DNA of 64,000 nt from Magnetococcales bacterium (GCA_015231755.1 JADGAZ010000001.1:245909-309908), one strand, 5' to 3'. Positions 18,153-27,677 are shown, numbered from the stretch's first letter. The notes: a model not told the origin generated them from the sequence alone. A program made the numbers and translations.

Positions 18153-18584
18153 ATGATGGATTCTCAACAGAACATGCCGGATACGTTCCGACTGGATTAT
18201 CCGCTGATTGACGTTCAACATGAGGTGCTGTTCGCCTTGTATCACGAAGTGGGTCTGGCATTGGGAGGGGGAGACGAACCTTTTGATCTGGCTGATATTT
18301 TTTCGGGTCTGAACTTCTACGTGGATACCCATCTGGCCTTCGAGGAGAATGCCATGTTGGTCACCGGCTATCCCCAACTCGATACCCATCGCATCGGGCA
18401 TCAGGCGTTGCGGGATGGGGTGGGCGGGTTGTATGCCCGGTTTCTGAGCGCTTCCGAACCCCAGGAGTCCCGGCAGATCGCAGGACAGATCGCGGATTTT
18501 TTGTATGCTTGGCTGGAAGAGCATATCGCCAGGGTGGACAGAGATTTGTGTCGCCATTTGAAGGAACATGCTTTTGGTGAGTGA
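18153..18584 (+). CDS. Bacteriohemerythrin-like protein
   Basis: A 143-residue four-helix protein with the di-iron ligand pattern: IDVQHEVLF (first His), THLAFEENAM (His and Glu), HRIGHQALR (two His) and LEEHIARVDRDLC (last His and Asp). Such proteins bind O2 reversibly or sense it. ATG 18153 (or 18156) has AAGGGAG nine bases before it. The gene is followed by a STAS-domain gene, which may point to a signalling role; that is inferred. Confidence 0.87.
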   Translation: MMDSQQNMPDTFRLDYPLIDVQHEVLFALYHEVGLALGGGDEPFDLADIFSGLNFYVDTHLAFEENAMLVTGYPQLDTHRIGHQALRDGVGGLYARFLSASEPQESRQIAGQIADFLYAWLEEHIARVDRDLCRHLKEHAFGE

Positions 18585-18642
18585 TCGGGTTGAAGGTCTT
18601 GTTCCAAACCAGGCAATCATAACGGTGATGCGAGGCTAAAAG

Positions 18643-18939
18643 ATGGCATTGAATATTTCTACGGACGGGGAGAGAGTGGTGGTGCGTCTTCCCAAGTTGT
18701 TTGGATTCGCTGTGCGCAGTGAATTCAAACAGGCGACCAGCGGCCATCCGAGCGGCACCAAGTACAAATTGGATTTCCAGGATGTCGAAAGAATGGACAG
18801 TTCGGCTTTGGGCATGCTGTTGCTGTTGCGTGAGACCTCGGGGGGGCTGTCTTCGGATATCCTGATTGTCAATCCCCGTACCGAAATCCGCAAACTGTTG
18901 CAATTGGCCAATTTTCACACTCTGTTCAAAATGGCGTGA
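18643..18939 (+). CDS. STAS-domain anti-sigma-factor-antagonist-like protein
   Basis: A 98-residue single STAS domain. The phosphorylatable loop is VERMDSSALGMLLLL, with Ser in the SpoIIAA-like position, and strand ILIVNPRTEIRKLLQLANF follows. Such proteins bind partner kinases or anti-sigma factors according to phosphorylation. The stop overlaps the GTG of comF by translational coupling. Confidence 0.85.
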   Translation: MALNISTDGERVVVRLPKLFGFAVRSEFKQATSGHPSGTKYKLDFQDVERMDSSALGMLLLLRETSGGLSSDILIVNPRTEIRKLLQLANFHTLFKMA

Positions 18940-19727
18940 TCCGCCAGGGTTTCGCCGCCCTTCGGGAGACTTTCCGGATTCCGGGTGTGGTGGCGCCTTG
19001 GGGTCGGAACTTGCTGGATGGTCTGTTTCCTCCCGGATGTCCGTTGTGCCACGTCCCGGTCCTGAGGGTACACACCCTGTGTCCGGATTGCCTGGATGGA
19101 TTGCCTTCCGCACCCGAAAATCACTGTTTGCGTTGTGGTCGATCCACCGGGAGTCCCGAATCGGGATGCGCGGGATGTCTGAACGATGCCGAAGCGTCGG
19201 ACGCGGTTTATTTCGCTTTTCAATATGAAGGGTTGGCGGCGCGCTTGATTCTGGGTTTCAAGTTTGCGGACCGCTCCGAATGGGGCGTGTTGCTGGGTCG
19301 GTTGTGCTGGGAACGCCTGGGGCGGGGGTTGGATTGGGAAAATCCGGATTTGGTGATTCCCATGCCCTTGCATCCCTGGCGACTGCTCGCACGGCGTTAC
19401 AATCAGTCCGCCTTGCTGGCCGGGGAGTTGGCGCTCAGACTGGATCGTCCGTTGGTGACGGATCTGCTGTATCGTCGTCGTCGCACCCTGCCTCAAACCC
19501 GTCTCGATGCCAAAAGCCGCCGCGACAATGTACGCGGCGCCTTCCGGGTGGAGGGGGATGGGGTGCGGGGTCGGACGGTGCTGCTGGTGGACGACGTGAT
19601 GACCACCGGAGCCACCTTGGGAGCGGCGGTTGCGGTTTTGAAAAAGGCTGGCGCCTCCCGGGTGATCGGGGTGTGTCTGGCCCGGGTGGAATATGAAGTC
19701 GGTATGAATGAATCCACTGTGACATGA
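18936..19727 (+). CDS. ComF-family phosphoribosyltransferase-like protein
   Basis: A 263-residue protein with an N-terminal four-Cys zinc finger (FPPGCPLCHV, LCPDCLDG), a second Cys cluster (CLRCGRS, CAGCLNDA) and a C-terminal PRTase domain with the PRPP loop VLLVDDVMTTGATLGA. ComF proteins serve natural transformation and possibly nucleotide handling in the cytosol. It starts at GTG 18936 overlapping the STAS stop. QTRLDAKSRRDNVRGAF is the conserved pre-PRPP segment. Confidence 0.9.
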   Translation: MIRQGFAALRETFRIPGVVAPWGRNLLDGLFPPGCPLCHVPVLRVHTLCPDCLDGLPSAPENHCLRCGRSTGSPESGCAGCLNDAEASDAVYFAFQYEGLAARLILGFKFADRSEWGVLLGRLCWERLGRGLDWENPDLVIPMPLHPWRLLARRYNQSALLAGELALRLDRPLVTDLLYRRRRTLPQTRLDAKSRRDNVRGAFRVEGDGVRGRTVLLVDDVMTTGATLGAAVAVLKKAGASRVIGVCLARVEYEVGMNESTVT

Positions 19728-19751
19728 ATTTTTGGTGAAAAGGAGTTTCGC

Positions 19752-20009
19752 ATGCCCGAGATTGTGATGTACAGCACGACGGTCTGTCCTTTTTGCGTGC
19801 GCGCCAAGATGTTGTTGAAAAAGAAAAATGTCTCTTTCGAGGAGATCAATCTCGACAAGGCCCCGGAGCGTCGCGATGAAATGGTGAAGCGCGCCGGAGG
19901 ACGGCGTACCGTGCCGCAGATTTTCATCAATGACGAACACATCGGGGGATGCGACGATCTCCATGCCCTGGACGCGGCGGGTGAACTGGATCCTTTGCTG
20001 GCGTCGTGA
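19752..20009 (+). CDS. grxC: Glutaredoxin 3
   Basis: An 85-residue dithiol glutaredoxin. Active site CPFC (Cys12/Cys15), cis-Pro motif RTVPQIFIN and GSH-binding IGGCDDLHAL are present. It reduces protein and glutathione mixed disulfides in the cytosol. AAGGAG lies upstream of ATG 19752. The stop overlaps the next start. Confidence 0.95.
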   Translation: MPEIVMYSTTVCPFCVRAKMLLKKKNVSFEEINLDKAPERRDEMVKRAGGRRTVPQIFINDEHIGGCDDLHALDAAGELDPLLAS

Positions 20010-20818
20010 TGTCTCCTCTGGCGGCGGTGATTCAGATGAACTCCGGTTCCGACCGGAGTGTCAATCTATCGATGGCCGAAGGGTTGATGGAAGCCGCGGT
20101 GGCGCGGGGTGCCCGTCTGCTGGTGCTGCCGGAGAATTTTTCCTTTTTCGGTGGCAACGAGGAGGAAAAAAGGGCCGCCCGGGAGGATCCGGAAAACGGT
20201 CCGAGTCTCACCTTTCTGAAAGAATTCGCCGCCCGACATCGGGTCTGGGTCGTCGGAGGCTCCGTTCCTCTGGCGGATCCCGCCTCCGGCAAGGCGCTCA
20301 ACACCTGTTTTTTGGTGGACGAGACCGGGAACGCCTGCGCCCGCTACGACAAGATGCATCTGTTCGATGTGGATGTGGGGGATGGCAGCCGTTACCGGGA
20401 GTCGGATCAGGTGCGACCCGGCACCCGCCCGGTGGTGGCTCAGACCCCCTTTGGTCGCATCGGGCTGGCGATCTGTTATGATTTGCGCTTTCCCGAACTG
20501 TTCCGCGCCCTGGTGGCGCAAGACGCGGAGATCTTCACCCTGCCGGCGGCTTTCACCGTGGTGACGGGGCGGGATCACTGGGAGACCTTGATCAAGGCCC
20601 GGGCGATCGAGAATTTCGCTTATGTGCTGGCCGCCGGACAGTGGGGTCAGCACGCGGCGGGCAGGCAGACCTATGGCCGTTCCCTGGTGGTGGAACCCTG
20701 GGGCATGGTGGTGGCCCAGTGCGCCGATGGCGTGGGGTTCGCCCTGGCCCCGCTGGAGCGGGAACGGGTGGTCCAGTGTCGTCAGCGCATCCCCTGTTTG
20801 ACCCATCGCAAACTGTGA
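20009..20818 (+). CDS. Nitrilase-superfamily amidohydrolase (Nit1/Nit2-like)
   Basis: A 269-residue carbon-nitrogen hydrolase. The catalytic Glu-Lys-Cys triad is visible in VLPENFSFFG, RYDKMHLFDVDV and LAICYDLRFPEL. The sequence around these fits deaminated-glutathione amidase or omega-amidase members. It follows glutaredoxin with overlapping TGATG, which fits glutathione repair. ATG 20009 is preferred over GTG 20006. It ends CRQRIPCLTHRKL. Confidence 0.88.
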   Translation: MSPLAAVIQMNSGSDRSVNLSMAEGLMEAAVARGARLLVLPENFSFFGGNEEEKRAAREDPENGPSLTFLKEFAARHRVWVVGGSVPLADPASGKALNTCFLVDETGNACARYDKMHLFDVDVGDGSRYRESDQVRPGTRPVVAQTPFGRIGLAICYDLRFPELFRALVAQDAEIFTLPAAFTVVTGRDHWETLIKARAIENFAYVLAAGQWGQHAAGRQTYGRSLVVEPWGMVVAQCADGVGFALAPLERERVVQCRQRIPCLTHRKL

Positions 20819-21018
20819 TCCTTAAGACCCGATCCGGAAGCAAGAGAAGGATGCGCAGCCTCCTGGAAAAAATATGGCCATAAAAAAAATCTTCTTGTTT
20901 CCCGTCTGACTCCTCCGTATCGTATCACCCAGAGGGGATAAGCCGAGGGGACGGAAGCCGTTTAACTCCCTTATCCTAAATTTTGAGGTCCAGATTGGTT
21001 ATCGGGAGTAAGAAGACA
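20819..21018 (+). other. Leader region of the cold-shock gene
   Basis: A 200-base gap. GGATAAG (20936-20942) can pair with CTTATCC about 30 bases later, enclosing GACGGAAGCCGT, so the csp mRNA may have a folded 5-prime leader. No named riboswitch fits. A TTTTTTT-containing stretch at about 20881-20893 could end the upstream transcript, but the stem is poor. Confidence 0.35.
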
Positions 21019-21231
21019 ATGTCTCAAACGGTTCGCGGCACGGTCAAGTGGTTCAACAATTCAAAAGGTTTCGGGTTCCTGGCCCCGGAAGATGGCAGCG
21101 AAGATGTGTTTGTCCATTTTTCCGCCATCAAGGCCGATGGATTCAAGTCCCTGGAAGAGGGACAGAAGGTGAAGTTTGAAGTGGTCCGTGGCCAGAAAGG
21201 CCTGCAGGCGGCGAATGTCGAGGCGGCCTGA
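21019..21231 (+). CDS. Cold-shock protein of the CspA family
   Basis: A 70-residue cold-shock domain with RNP1 KGFGFL and RNP2 DVFVHFSAI, starting [13 protein letters not shown]. It binds single-stranded nucleic acid and melts RNA structure. ATG 21019 is used; there is a GGGAG at 21004. A strong terminator follows 34 bases after the stop, so it is monocistronic. Confidence 0.95.
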   Translation: MSQTVRGTVKWFNNSKGFGFLAPEDGSEDVFVHFSAIKADGFKSLEEGQKVKFEVVRGQKGLQAANVEAA

Positions 21232-21265
21232 GTTGTAACCGGATCATCAAGATTGTGTGGGTTCC

Positions 21266-21310
21266 GCGGAACCGCCCGGAGTCATGGATTTCGGGCGGTT
21301 CCGCTTTTTT
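21266..21310 (+). terminator. Rho-independent terminator after the cold-shock gene
   Basis: Perfect 13-bp stem GCGGAACCGCCCG (21266-21278) with 21292-21304, followed by TTTTTT. Confidence 0.93.
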
Positions 21311-21360
21311 ATTGGGTTGTGGTGCGTTGAGATCCCCGCACCATCCGGTAGCGAGTTTCC

Positions 21361-22494
21361 ATGGGTCAGGCGTTTTCCGAAAAGGATTTTTTTCTCAAGG
21401 CGTTCCGCGGGTTGACTTTGACCCTGGCCCTGTCCGGAGAAAGCGATCTGAATCCCGTCACCCTGAATGCCCTGGTGGGGGTGGTGCGGGATCTGTTGGC
21501 CCATCAGGTCAAGGTGCTGGTTCTGGCCCAACCGGTCGAGTCGGTTCGGCCCTTTCTCGATGCCTTGGCGTTGCGCCTTTCCGGGGGCGGAGAACGCCTC
21601 ACCCTGGAAGGCGATGCCATTCCCCCGGCCTTGTGGCGTCAGGCCGCCCCTTTCATCACCCTTGAAATCCCGGTGGAACCGGTGGCAGGCTATTGGGAGC
21701 GGGTGGCCCGTCTGGGTGCCTGTTTGCGTCTGCCTCGGGTGCTGGTGATCCATCGGGATGGGGGCGCGGGCTGGCTGGACGGCAAAGGGGAGCGGTTGAG
21801 CTTTGTCAATCCCGCCCGTCTCAAACGTTTTCTCGTTGAAGATCCCTCCCCCTACGACTCGCCTGCGCGTGCCCAACTGCAACGTACCATTCTGGCTTTG
21901 CTCTCCGGAGGGGTGGGGGCGGTCAGCTTGTGTCGTCTGCTGGATCTGGAAAACGAGCTGTTCTCCTATGAGGGGCAGGGGGTGTTTTTTTCGCGCCGTC
22001 ACTACTGTCAGGTGCGGCCTCTGAACCTTGATGACTATACCCAGGCGGCGGCGGTGATCCGTCGCGGTGAGCAGGAGGGATTTCTTCTGCCTCGTGGGGA
22101 CGCGGACCTGACCGCGATTCTGGTGCAAGGGTATGGGGCTTTCATTTCCGAGCAGCATCTTTCCGGAGTGTGCGGTCTGGTGACCGCGCCGTATCGCCGG
22201 GTCAATGCCGGCGAGATCACCGCACTTTACGCCCTGACCCGTTTTCAGGGGGAAGGGGTGGGGGGCAGGCTGGTCACCCGCCTGATCCAGGAGGCCAGAC
22301 GCCAACGGCTCGAAACCCTGTTTGCCTGTGTGGGGGATCCCCGTGCGGTGGCTTTTTTTCAGCATCACGGTTTCCGGAAGGTTGCGCCCGAGGCCCTGCC
22401 CGAGGAAAAATGGCACTGTTACGATCCGGCCCGCAAGGCCCGGATCATCTGTCTTTCCCGCAGTCCGGGAGGATTCCTGAACAAGGGAGGGTGA
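21361..22494 (+). CDS. N-acetylglutamate-synthase-like protein (kinase-like domain plus GNAT)
   Basis: A 377-residue protein resembling ArgA. Residues 1-205 look like a reduced amino-acid-kinase domain; SLCRLLDLENELFSYEGQGV matches the link before the acetyltransferase. The GNAT part (about 220-377) has VRPLNLDDYTQAAAVIRRG, EITALYALTRFQGEGVGGRL (acetyl-CoA loop) and FFQHHGFRKV. It would make N-acetylglutamate for arginine synthesis. The N-terminal half is diverged, so another amino acid as substrate is possible. It begins a run with thiO and mnmA. Confidence 0.72.
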   Translation: MGQAFSEKDFFLKAFRGLTLTLALSGESDLNPVTLNALVGVVRDLLAHQVKVLVLAQPVESVRPFLDALALRLSGGGERLTLEGDAIPPALWRQAAPFITLEIPVEPVAGYWERVARLGACLRLPRVLVIHRDGGAGWLDGKGERLSFVNPARLKRFLVEDPSPYDSPARAQLQRTILALLSGGVGAVSLCRLLDLENELFSYEGQGVFFSRRHYCQVRPLNLDDYTQAAAVIRRGEQEGFLLPRGDADLTAILVQGYGAFISEQHLSGVCGLVTAPYRRVNAGEITALYALTRFQGEGVGGRLVTRLIQEARRQRLETLFACVGDPRAVAFFQHHGFRKVAPEALPEEKWHCYDPARKARIICLSRSPGGFLNKGG

Positions 22495-22498
22495 AACC

Positions 22499-23587
22499 GT
22501 GGAACGGGTGGTGATCATCGGTGCCGGGGTGATGGGGTGTGCCTGCGCCCATCGTTTGGCCGAGGCGGGTTTGTCGGTCACGCTGTTGGAAAAGTCCCTG
22601 CCGGGGGCGGAGTCCTCGGCGGCGGCGGCTGGCATTCTCGGTGCCCAGTCCGAAGTCTCCGGACCGGGGCCGTTTTTTGAGCTGTGTCTGGCCAGTCGCG
22701 CCCGGTTTCGGGAGTATGCCCGCGAGTTGACGGAATTGACCGGGGTTTCCATCGGGTACGAGGATTCCGGAGTGCTGGAGGTGGCTTTGGATCCGGCCGA
22801 GGGACGCATCTCCGTGGCCCGGGCGGAATGGATGCTGGCCCGGGGGCTCAAGGTGGAGCTGTTGGATCGGGAGGAGGCCCGTCGTCTGGAACCGGCCTTG
22901 ACACCTCATATGGTGGGTGCCAGTTATTTTCCGGATGATCATCAGGTGGATCCGGTGGCCTTGTCCGCGGCTTTGGCTGCGGCGGCGTCCCGTAAGGGGG
23001 CGGAGTTTCGTTCCGGCGAGCGGGTGCGGGAGTTGGTGGTGGTGGACAACCGGGTGCAAGGGGTCAGGACCGACGCGGGTTTGATTCCCGCCGACCGGGT
23101 GGTGGTGGCCGGTGGCGCCTGGAGTTCGGAAATCCAGGGATTACCCCGCTTGCGCACCGCCATCAAGCCGGTGGCGGGTCAGATTATCCAGTTGGAGAAC
23201 CGTCCCCCCCGGTTTCGCCATGTGGTGTACGGCTACAAGGGTTATGTGGTGCCCCGGGCCGATGGGCGGGTGGTGATGGGTTCCACCCTGGAGGATCGGG
23301 GGTTCGACAAGGCCGTGACCCTCGCGGGATTGCACCGGGTGGCGGGTATGGCCATGGAGATGCTGCCCGGATTGGCCGATGCCCGTTTCGTCACATCCTG
23401 GTCGGGTTTGCGCCCTGCTACCGGGGATGGTCTGCCTCTGCTTGGCGCCTGTGCGGTGGAGGGGCTGTTCATCGCCGCCGGACACTATCGCAATGGCATC
23501 CTGTTGACCCCCATCACCGCCGAAGTGGTGCGGGATCTGGTAATCGGCCAGACTCCGGCGGTTTCCATCCACGATTTCGCCCCTTGA
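22499..23587 (+). CDS. thiO: Glycine oxidase ThiO
   Basis: A 362-residue FAD amine oxidase. The dinucleotide motif is VVIIGAGVMGCACAHRLAEA, the second FAD segment is AAGILGAQSE, and the C-terminus has SGLRPATGDGLPLLG and GHYRNGILLTP, typical of ThiO. It oxidises glycine to iminoglycine for thiazole synthesis in thiamine biosynthesis. GTG 22499 starts four bases after the previous stop. thiE lies separately at 38236. Confidence 0.87.
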   Translation: MERVVIIGAGVMGCACAHRLAEAGLSVTLLEKSLPGAESSAAAAGILGAQSEVSGPGPFFELCLASRARFREYARELTELTGVSIGYEDSGVLEVALDPAEGRISVARAEWMLARGLKVELLDREEARRLEPALTPHMVGASYFPDDHQVDPVALSAALAAAASRKGAEFRSGERVRELVVVDNRVQGVRTDAGLIPADRVVVAGGAWSSEIQGLPRLRTAIKPVAGQIIQLENRPPRFRHVVYGYKGYVVPRADGRVVMGSTLEDRGFDKAVTLAGLHRVAGMAMEMLPGLADARFVTSWSGLRPATGDGLPLLGACAVEGLFIAAGHYRNGILLTPITAEVVRDLVIGQTPAVSIHDFAP

Positions 23588-23600
23588 GTCACGATCCCGC

Positions 23601-24731
23601 ATGACTGGTCTTTTGGCCGATCGGCCATCCCTCCCGGATTTTTCCTCCGGTTCCGGTTCGGGCCGACGGATCGCGGTGGCCTTGTCCGGCGGGGTGGACT
23701 CCGCCGCCACCGCCGCATTGCTGGTCTCCCAGGGGTGGGAGGTGATCGGTCTGACCATGCAGTTGTGGGATCCGGGGGCAGCCCTGCCCGCCGCGGGTGG
23801 TCGGACCTGCTGCGCCCCGGAGGATCGTCACGACGCCCGCCGCGTGGCCCAGAAACTGGGCATTCCCTTTTATGTACTCAATCTGGAAGCACAGTTCCAG
23901 CGGGCGGTGGTGGATGATTTCATCACCTCCTATGCTGCGGGCCACACTCCCAATCCCTGCATCCGCTGCAACCAAATTCTCAAGTTCCGTCTGCTGTTGG
24001 ACAAGGCCATGGATCTGGGGGCGGAATTCCTGGCCACCGGCCATTATGCCCGCGTCGAGACCGTGGAGGGGGTGCCGCGTTTGTTGCGGGGGCTGGATCC
24101 GGACAAGGATCAATCCTATTTTTTGTTCGCCACCCGACTGGAGGATTTATCCCGGATCCGATTTCCCCTCGGGGGCCTGACCAAATCCCAGACCCGTCAG
24201 TTGGCGGAGTCGTTCGGGTTGCATCTGGCCCGCAAACGGGAGAGTCAGGATCTCTGTTTTGTTCCGGATGGGGATCATACGGCCTTTTTTGCCCGTCATG
24301 GCAGTGCCGCCACTTCCACTCCGGGTCCGATCGTGGATGAAAGCGGCCAGATTTTAGGTCAGCATCAGGGGCTGGGCCATTACACCATCGGGCAGCGTCA
24401 CGGTCTGGGGGTGGCGGCGTCTTATCCATTGTATGTCCTGGCCATTCATCCCGGCGAAAACCGGCTGGTGGTTGGACCTGCCGCCGCCTTGATGCGGGAG
24501 TCGTTGGACGTGGCGCAACTGCACTGGCTCGATCCCCAACCGTTGACCGCCCCGGTATCGATCCTGGCCCAGATCCGTCACGCCTCCCCCCCCCGGCCCG
24601 CATGGCTGATTCCTCTGGAGGGTCAGTGCGCCCGGGTGGAGTTCGTCGCTCCGCAACGGGCCACCGCCCCGGGTCAGGCGTGTGTTTTTTATGTGGAAGA
24701 TCGGGTCATGGGGGGGGGATGGATTCGATGA
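23601..24731 (+). CDS. mnmA: tRNA-specific 2-thiouridylase MnmA
   Basis: A 376-residue MnmA. The PP-loop is ALSGGVDSAATAALL, with the catalytic Cys motifs RTCCAPED and NPCIRCNQILKF, then DKDQSYFLF, QDLCFVPDG, YTIGQRHGLG and a C-terminal beta barrel. It thiolates U34 of tRNA-Lys/Glu/Gln using IscS-derived sulfur. It is 13 bases after thiO. Confidence 0.94.
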   Translation: MTGLLADRPSLPDFSSGSGSGRRIAVALSGGVDSAATAALLVSQGWEVIGLTMQLWDPGAALPAAGGRTCCAPEDRHDARRVAQKLGIPFYVLNLEAQFQRAVVDDFITSYAAGHTPNPCIRCNQILKFRLLLDKAMDLGAEFLATGHYARVETVEGVPRLLRGLDPDKDQSYFLFATRLEDLSRIRFPLGGLTKSQTRQLAESFGLHLARKRESQDLCFVPDGDHTAFFARHGSAATSTPGPIVDESGQILGQHQGLGHYTIGQRHGLGVAASYPLYVLAIHPGENRLVVGPAAALMRESLDVAQLHWLDPQPLTAPVSILAQIRHASPPRPAWLIPLEGQCARVEFVAPQRATAPGQACVFYVEDRVMGGGWIR

Positions 24732-24807
24732 GGGGATCATCGTTCGACGGATGGTACGTCAGGTTGTGTTCTGGTGGATCCATTGCGGTTTCAGTACGGA
24801 GGCAGGC

Positions 24808-26184
24808 ATGTCCGAACAACGCATGAGGGTGGTCATTTTCGGGGCGGGCATGGTGGGGTCGGCCCTGGGACAGCATATCATCGAGCAAGGGCACGACATC
24901 TGTTTCGTGGAGTCCAATTCCAATACGGTGCGGGCCATCCGGGAACGGATGGATGTGCAGATCGTGCATGGCACCGCCGAAAACACTTCCGCCTTGAAAG
25001 AGGCGGACATCGAATCCGCCGACATGATCCTGGTGGTGACCAATCAGGACAAGACCAACATCATCCTGACCCTGATCGCCCGCTCCTTCAATCCCAAAGC
25101 CCGAATCATCGCCCGCATCAAGGATGTGGAGTTTCTGGACAACCGGCAACTCTGGAAAACCGGTACCCTGGCCGATACCATCATCATCAGTCCCGAACGG
25201 GCGGTGGTGGAGACCGCGTTGCACATCCTCACCATTCAGCAGGCCTTCGACGTGGTGGAGTTTCTGGGTGGCAAGGTACGGATTGCCGGTTTCCGCCTGG
25301 AAGAAGACAACATGATCTCCGGAAAACCGTTGCGGGAGGTGGCGCATCTGTTTCCGTCCCGGCATGTGCTGATGGTGGGGGTGGAGCGCAACGGAGAGGT
25401 GTTCATTCCCGCCGGGGATTCGGTGCTGATGGTGGGGGATCGGGTTTTTCTGACCGTTCCGGAGGGGTTGAATATTCCGGACATCATGGCGTTGCTGGGA
25501 AAATCGTATCGCAAGGATCCCAAATTCGTCATTCTCGGGGGTGGTCAGATCGGCATGAGCATTGCCCGGCAGTTGGAAAAACGGGGCAAACAGGCGGTGG
25601 TGATCGAATCGGATCATCAACGGTGTCAGGAGTTGGCCGAGTCTCTTTCTGCCACCGTGGTCCTGAATGGCGACGTGACCGATGCGGATTTGTTGGGCCG
25701 GGCCATCACGTCGGATACCATTTTGTTGGCGGTCACCCCCTCTCAGGAGCTGAATTTTTTCATTTCCCTGCTGGCCCGCAAAAGAGGCGCCATGCAGGTG
25801 GTCACCATGATGGACAATGAGGCTTATATCGGCATGGCTCCGGAGTTGGGGGTGGATGCCATTCTGAGTCCCCGGTTGGCGGCGGTGGGCACGATTTTGC
25901 GGTTTGCCCGCATGGGACGGATTCTGGATTCGGCGGTATTGTTGAGCGGGCGTTTGAATCTTTTTTTGGTGGAGGTGGACCGGGGCGCCCGGCTGGATGG
26001 CATGCCACTGCGCGAGGCGAATTTTCCCAGAGGCTTGTTGATGGTGGCGGCGGTTCAGGACAAACAGATCATTGTGCCCTCGGGCGATCTGGTTTTGAAG
26101 GCCGGTGACATGGCCTTGTTCGTGACGTTGGGGGATTCCCAGTCCACCCTCATGGAACAGTTCATCACGGCCCGCGATCGTTAA
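24808..26184 (+). CDS. trkA: Trk potassium uptake regulatory protein TrkA (copy 1)
   Basis: A 458-residue cytosolic gating subunit with two RCK domains: RCK-N VVIFGAGMVGSALGQHI near residue 7, TrkA-C, a second RCK-N FVILGGGQIGMSIARQL near residue 235, and TrkA-C. Both GxGxxG NAD-binding motifs are intact. It binds nucleotides and controls the TrkH channel encoded next. ATG 24808 is preceded by GGAGG. The gap to trkH is 14 bases. Confidence 0.94.
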   Translation: MSEQRMRVVIFGAGMVGSALGQHIIEQGHDICFVESNSNTVRAIRERMDVQIVHGTAENTSALKEADIESADMILVVTNQDKTNIILTLIARSFNPKARIIARIKDVEFLDNRQLWKTGTLADTIIISPERAVVETALHILTIQQAFDVVEFLGGKVRIAGFRLEEDNMISGKPLREVAHLFPSRHVLMVGVERNGEVFIPAGDSVLMVGDRVFLTVPEGLNIPDIMALLGKSYRKDPKFVILGGGQIGMSIARQLEKRGKQAVVIESDHQRCQELAESLSATVVLNGDVTDADLLGRAITSDTILLAVTPSQELNFFISLLARKRGAMQVVTMMDNEAYIGMAPELGVDAILSPRLAAVGTILRFARMGRILDSAVLLSGRLNLFLVEVDRGARLDGMPLREANFPRGLLMVAAVQDKQIIVPSGDLVLKAGDMALFVTLGDSQSTLMEQFITARDR

Positions 26185-26198
26185 CAGGTGGATTGTCG

Positions 26199-27677
26199 AT
26201 GAATCTTTCTTTGAATATTCGTATTCTGGCGGTGGTATCCGCCATTCTGGTGCTGTTCAAACTGCCGGCCTTGGCTCTGGCCTGGCACATGAATGAACCG
26301 ATTGCTCCCTTCCTGTATGCCGTGATGCTGTGTCTGGGGGTGAGCGCGACGGGTTTTCTGACACGTCGGGCCAGTCTGGAAATGCAGGCCAGGGATGGGG
26401 TGCTGGCGGTGATTCTGGGTTGGGCGGTGATGATTTTCATGGGGGCGTTGCCTTATTATTTTTCGGGTCAGATGCGCTGGGTAGACGCGGTGTTTGAATC
26501 CGCTTCCGGGTTTACCACCACGGGCTCTTCGATTCTGACCGATGTGGAGGCCTTGTCGCAAAGTCTGCTGTTTTGGCGCAGCACCACCCAGTGGATCGGC
26601 GGCATGGGTATTTTGTTGTTGGCTGTGGCCATCCTGCCTTTTCTCGGAGTGGGGGGCGCCCAGATCATGAAGGCGGAAATGCCCGGCCCCCGCAAGGACA
26701 AACTCGCCCCCCGCATGGCGGCTACCGCCCAGTTGATGTGGGGGATTTATTTCGGATTGACGGTATTGTGTGGACTGGCTTATTACTGGGCCGGAATGTC
26801 GGGGCTGGATGCGGTGCATCATGCCTTCACCACCATCGCCATCGGGGGATTTTCCACCAAGAATGCCAGTCTGGCGGCCTATTCCAATACGGTGCAGTGG
26901 ACCGCGATGTTTTTCATGATCGTGGCGGGCATCAATTTCGTCATGCACTATCGTTTGATTGTGACCCGGGATCTGTCGGTTTTCAAGGATGAGGAGATTG
27001 TCTGGTATTTGCTGCTCATGCTGGTCGCCGGAAGTTTCTGCACCCTCATCGCCCATTCCAGCACGGCGGACGCGGCGCTGGAACCGGCGTTGCGGCATGG
27101 ATTCTTTCAGGCCATCAGCCTAGTGACCAATACCGGCTTCGCCAATGTGGACTGGGAGGTCTGGCCACTGTATGTGCAACTGCTGATGATGACCATTGCT
27201 ATTCCCGGTGCCATGGCCGGTTCCACCACCGGGGGACTCAAAATGGTGCGGGCCATCATTTTGTTCAAGGTGCTGGGGGTGGTACTCAATCGTCTGTTGA
27301 CCCCGGAACGGGTCATGTTGGTGAAGTTCAACGGCAAGAAAGTACCCCGGGACATCCTGGATGGGGTCATGGCCATGGCCTTTGCCATGGCGTTGGCCTT
27401 GCTGGGGGCCACCATTTTTCTGGTGGCGGTGGGCATGGATGTGCCGAGCGCCTATTCCGCCGCCTTGACCGCCACCATCAATGTGGGACCGGGTATCGGT
27501 TGGGTGGGGCCGATGGATAATTTTTCGGCGGTTCCGGATCCGGGCAAGTATCTGCTGGTGGCCCTGATGGTGTTTGGCCGTCTGGAGGTCTTCACGGTTT
27601 TGATTCTGTTGCTGCCCCACTTCTGGAAACCGGAAAAAATCCTGGTTTCGGCGGCTACCCCCTTGCGCAAACGATAG
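26199..27677 (+). CDS. trkH: Trk potassium channel subunit TrkH (copy 1)
   Basis: A 492-residue membrane protein with the four M1-P-M2 repeats. The four selectivity-filter glycines are visible in GFTTTGSS, AIGGFST, TNTGFAN and NVGPGIG. It moves K+ through the inner membrane under TrkA control. ATG 26199 is chosen over the in-frame TTG 26193. It forms an operon with trkA copy 1. Confidence 0.94.
   Translation: MNLSLNIRILAVVSAILVLFKLPALALAWHMNEPIAPFLYAVMLCLGVSATGFLTRRASLEMQARDGVLAVILGWAVMIFMGALPYYFSGQMRWVDAVFESASGFTTTGSSILTDVEALSQSLLFWRSTTQWIGGMGILLLAVAILPFLGVGGAQIMKAEMPGPRKDKLAPRMAATAQLMWGIYFGLTVLCGLAYYWAGMSGLDAVHHAFTTIAIGGFSTKNASLAAYSNTVQWTAMFFMIVAGINFVMHYRLIVTRDLSVFKDEEIVWYLLLMLVAGSFCTLIAHSSTADAALEPALRHGFFQAISLVTNTGFANVDWEVWPLYVQLLMMTIAIPGAMAGSTTGGLKMVRAIILFKVLGVVLNRLLTPERVMLVKFNGKKVPRDILDGVMAMAFAMALALLGATIFLVAVGMDVPSAYSAALTATINVGPGIGWVGPMDNFSAVPDPGKYLLVALMVFGRLEVFTVLILLLPHFWKPEKILVSAATPLRKR

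Noticed and set aside
20930..20990. A GEMM (c-di-GMP) riboswitch before the cold-shock gene
   Set aside because: GGGACGGAAGCC is reminiscent of the GEMM core, but the first hairpin and the GGCAAACC segment are absent.
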